Assembly: GCA_003644335.1 (NCBI GenBank)
Contig: QNCB01000076.1
Location: forward strand, 1 to 6,622
Length of the DNA stretch: 6,622 bases
Direction of reading: 5' to 3'
Source of the DNA: Planctomycetota bacterium
GTDB lineage: Bacteria; Planctomycetota; Phycisphaerae; SM23-33
This document shows positions 6,259 through 6,622 of this stretch, piece by piece. The notes below the pieces were generated by a model that was not told the origin of the DNA, ran no database searches, and saw only the letters and a program-made list of their open reading frames with translations. The first letter of the stretch is position 1. Every line of letters starts with the position of its first letter. A program made the position numbers and the translations under genes.

Positions 6259-6622
6259 GGATAGCTACACAAGAGATACGGGAACGGGCGATTGCGGCCT
6301 ATGATGCCGGGCAAGGAAGTCAGCAGGAGGTTGCCGCCATGTTCGGAATTCATCTGCGGATCTTTCAACGATGGCTCAAACGCTATCGAAGCGGCGGGCT
6401 GTGTCGCCCTCTGCAACGCGGACATCGTCGTGCTGGACAATCTCTCAGCCCACAAGGACAAAGAAGCCCTCTCGTTAATCGCCGCGGTCGGTGCCGAAGT
6501 GTGATTTCTGCCACCTTATAGCCCGGACCTGAATCCGATTGAGAAAATGTGGTCGAAGGTTAAAGAGCTTCTGCGATCAGCCAAGGCCCGCACCTTCGAG
6601 GCTCTGTTAGCCGCCATCGCCA
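6252..6622 (+). pseudogene. Degenerate IS630-family transposase (internal deletion, frameshift, in-frame stop; continues past window)
   Basis: IS630 transposases cut and paste at TA dinucleotides using a DDE catalytic domain. From the ATG at 6252 the first frame gives an N-terminal helix-turn-helix region, with RERAIAAYDAGQGSQQEVA and IFQRWLKRYRSGG. After about 6398 similarity jumps to the next frame (+1), which reads ADIVVLDNLSAHK and then [20 protein letters not shown]. The Asp codon at 6436 and Glu codon at 6541 are separated by 34 residues, the D34E spacing of this superfamily. The first catalytic Asp and the middle of the protein are absent, probably a deletion of several hundred bases. 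A TGA at 6502 interrupts the second segment just before FLPPYSP and is consistent with a CGA-to-TGA mutation. The copy cannot encode an active transposase. The ATG at 6222 would add an unsupported N-terminal extension. The right end lies outside the window, and I could not identify a left terminal repeat. Confidence 0.9.

Noticed and set aside
1..6622. A new multi-gene defence or secretion system
   Set aside because: The genes are housekeeping or isolated family members with no linked effector, toxin, nuclease or secretion module.

Overview
This window carries, on the + strand throughout, the 3' part of a very long secA, then carA, an ATP-dependent PP-loop protein of the DUF71/Dph6-like family, a small four-helix membrane protein, and the remains of an IS630-family transposase that runs off the right edge. 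The GC-rich coding style, the unusually large SecA with a cysteine-rich insertion, and carA standing without carB suggest a planctomycete, perhaps of the Phycisphaerae. That is an inference from gene style, not a sequence match.

Layout. At 1-3537 is SecA, cut at its 5' end; about 60-70 N-terminal residues lie outside. It keeps all the ATPase motifs and the C-terminal zinc motif. It also has three additions compared with E. coli SecA as I remember it: a charged, coiled-coil-like insert in the first nucleotide-binding domain, a CxxC-x8-CxxC insert in the second, and a helical region expanded into about five related motifs with a roughly 125-residue double period. At 3538-3758 is a non-coding stretch with a 7-8 nt tandem tract starting on the secA stop codon, two strong hairpins, and an AT-rich promoter-like segment. 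Read on the minus strand, the hairpins and a U8 tract look like the end of a small RNA. At 3759-4961 is a complete carA. At 4962-5093 is a 7-nt tandem tract merging into a roughly 113-bp element with 34-bp imperfect inverted ends, which is MITE-like. At 5094-5780 is the DUF71-family ATP pyrophosphatase-like protein, and at 5829-6170 the small membrane protein. At 6252-6622 is the IS630 remnant: a DNA-binding N-terminus joined by deletion and frameshift to the C-terminal half of the catalytic domain, with a further in-frame stop.

How the genes relate. SecA (protein export) and CarA (carbamoyl phosphate for pyrimidines and arginine) are housekeeping genes with no functional link, and are separated by apparent regulatory or repeat DNA. 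The DUF71-like gene and the membrane protein are 48 bp apart and may be co-transcribed, but nothing seen ties their functions. I find no evidence of a defence system, CRISPR array or other multi-gene novel system. The most interesting material is the SecA architecture and the two structured intergenic regions.
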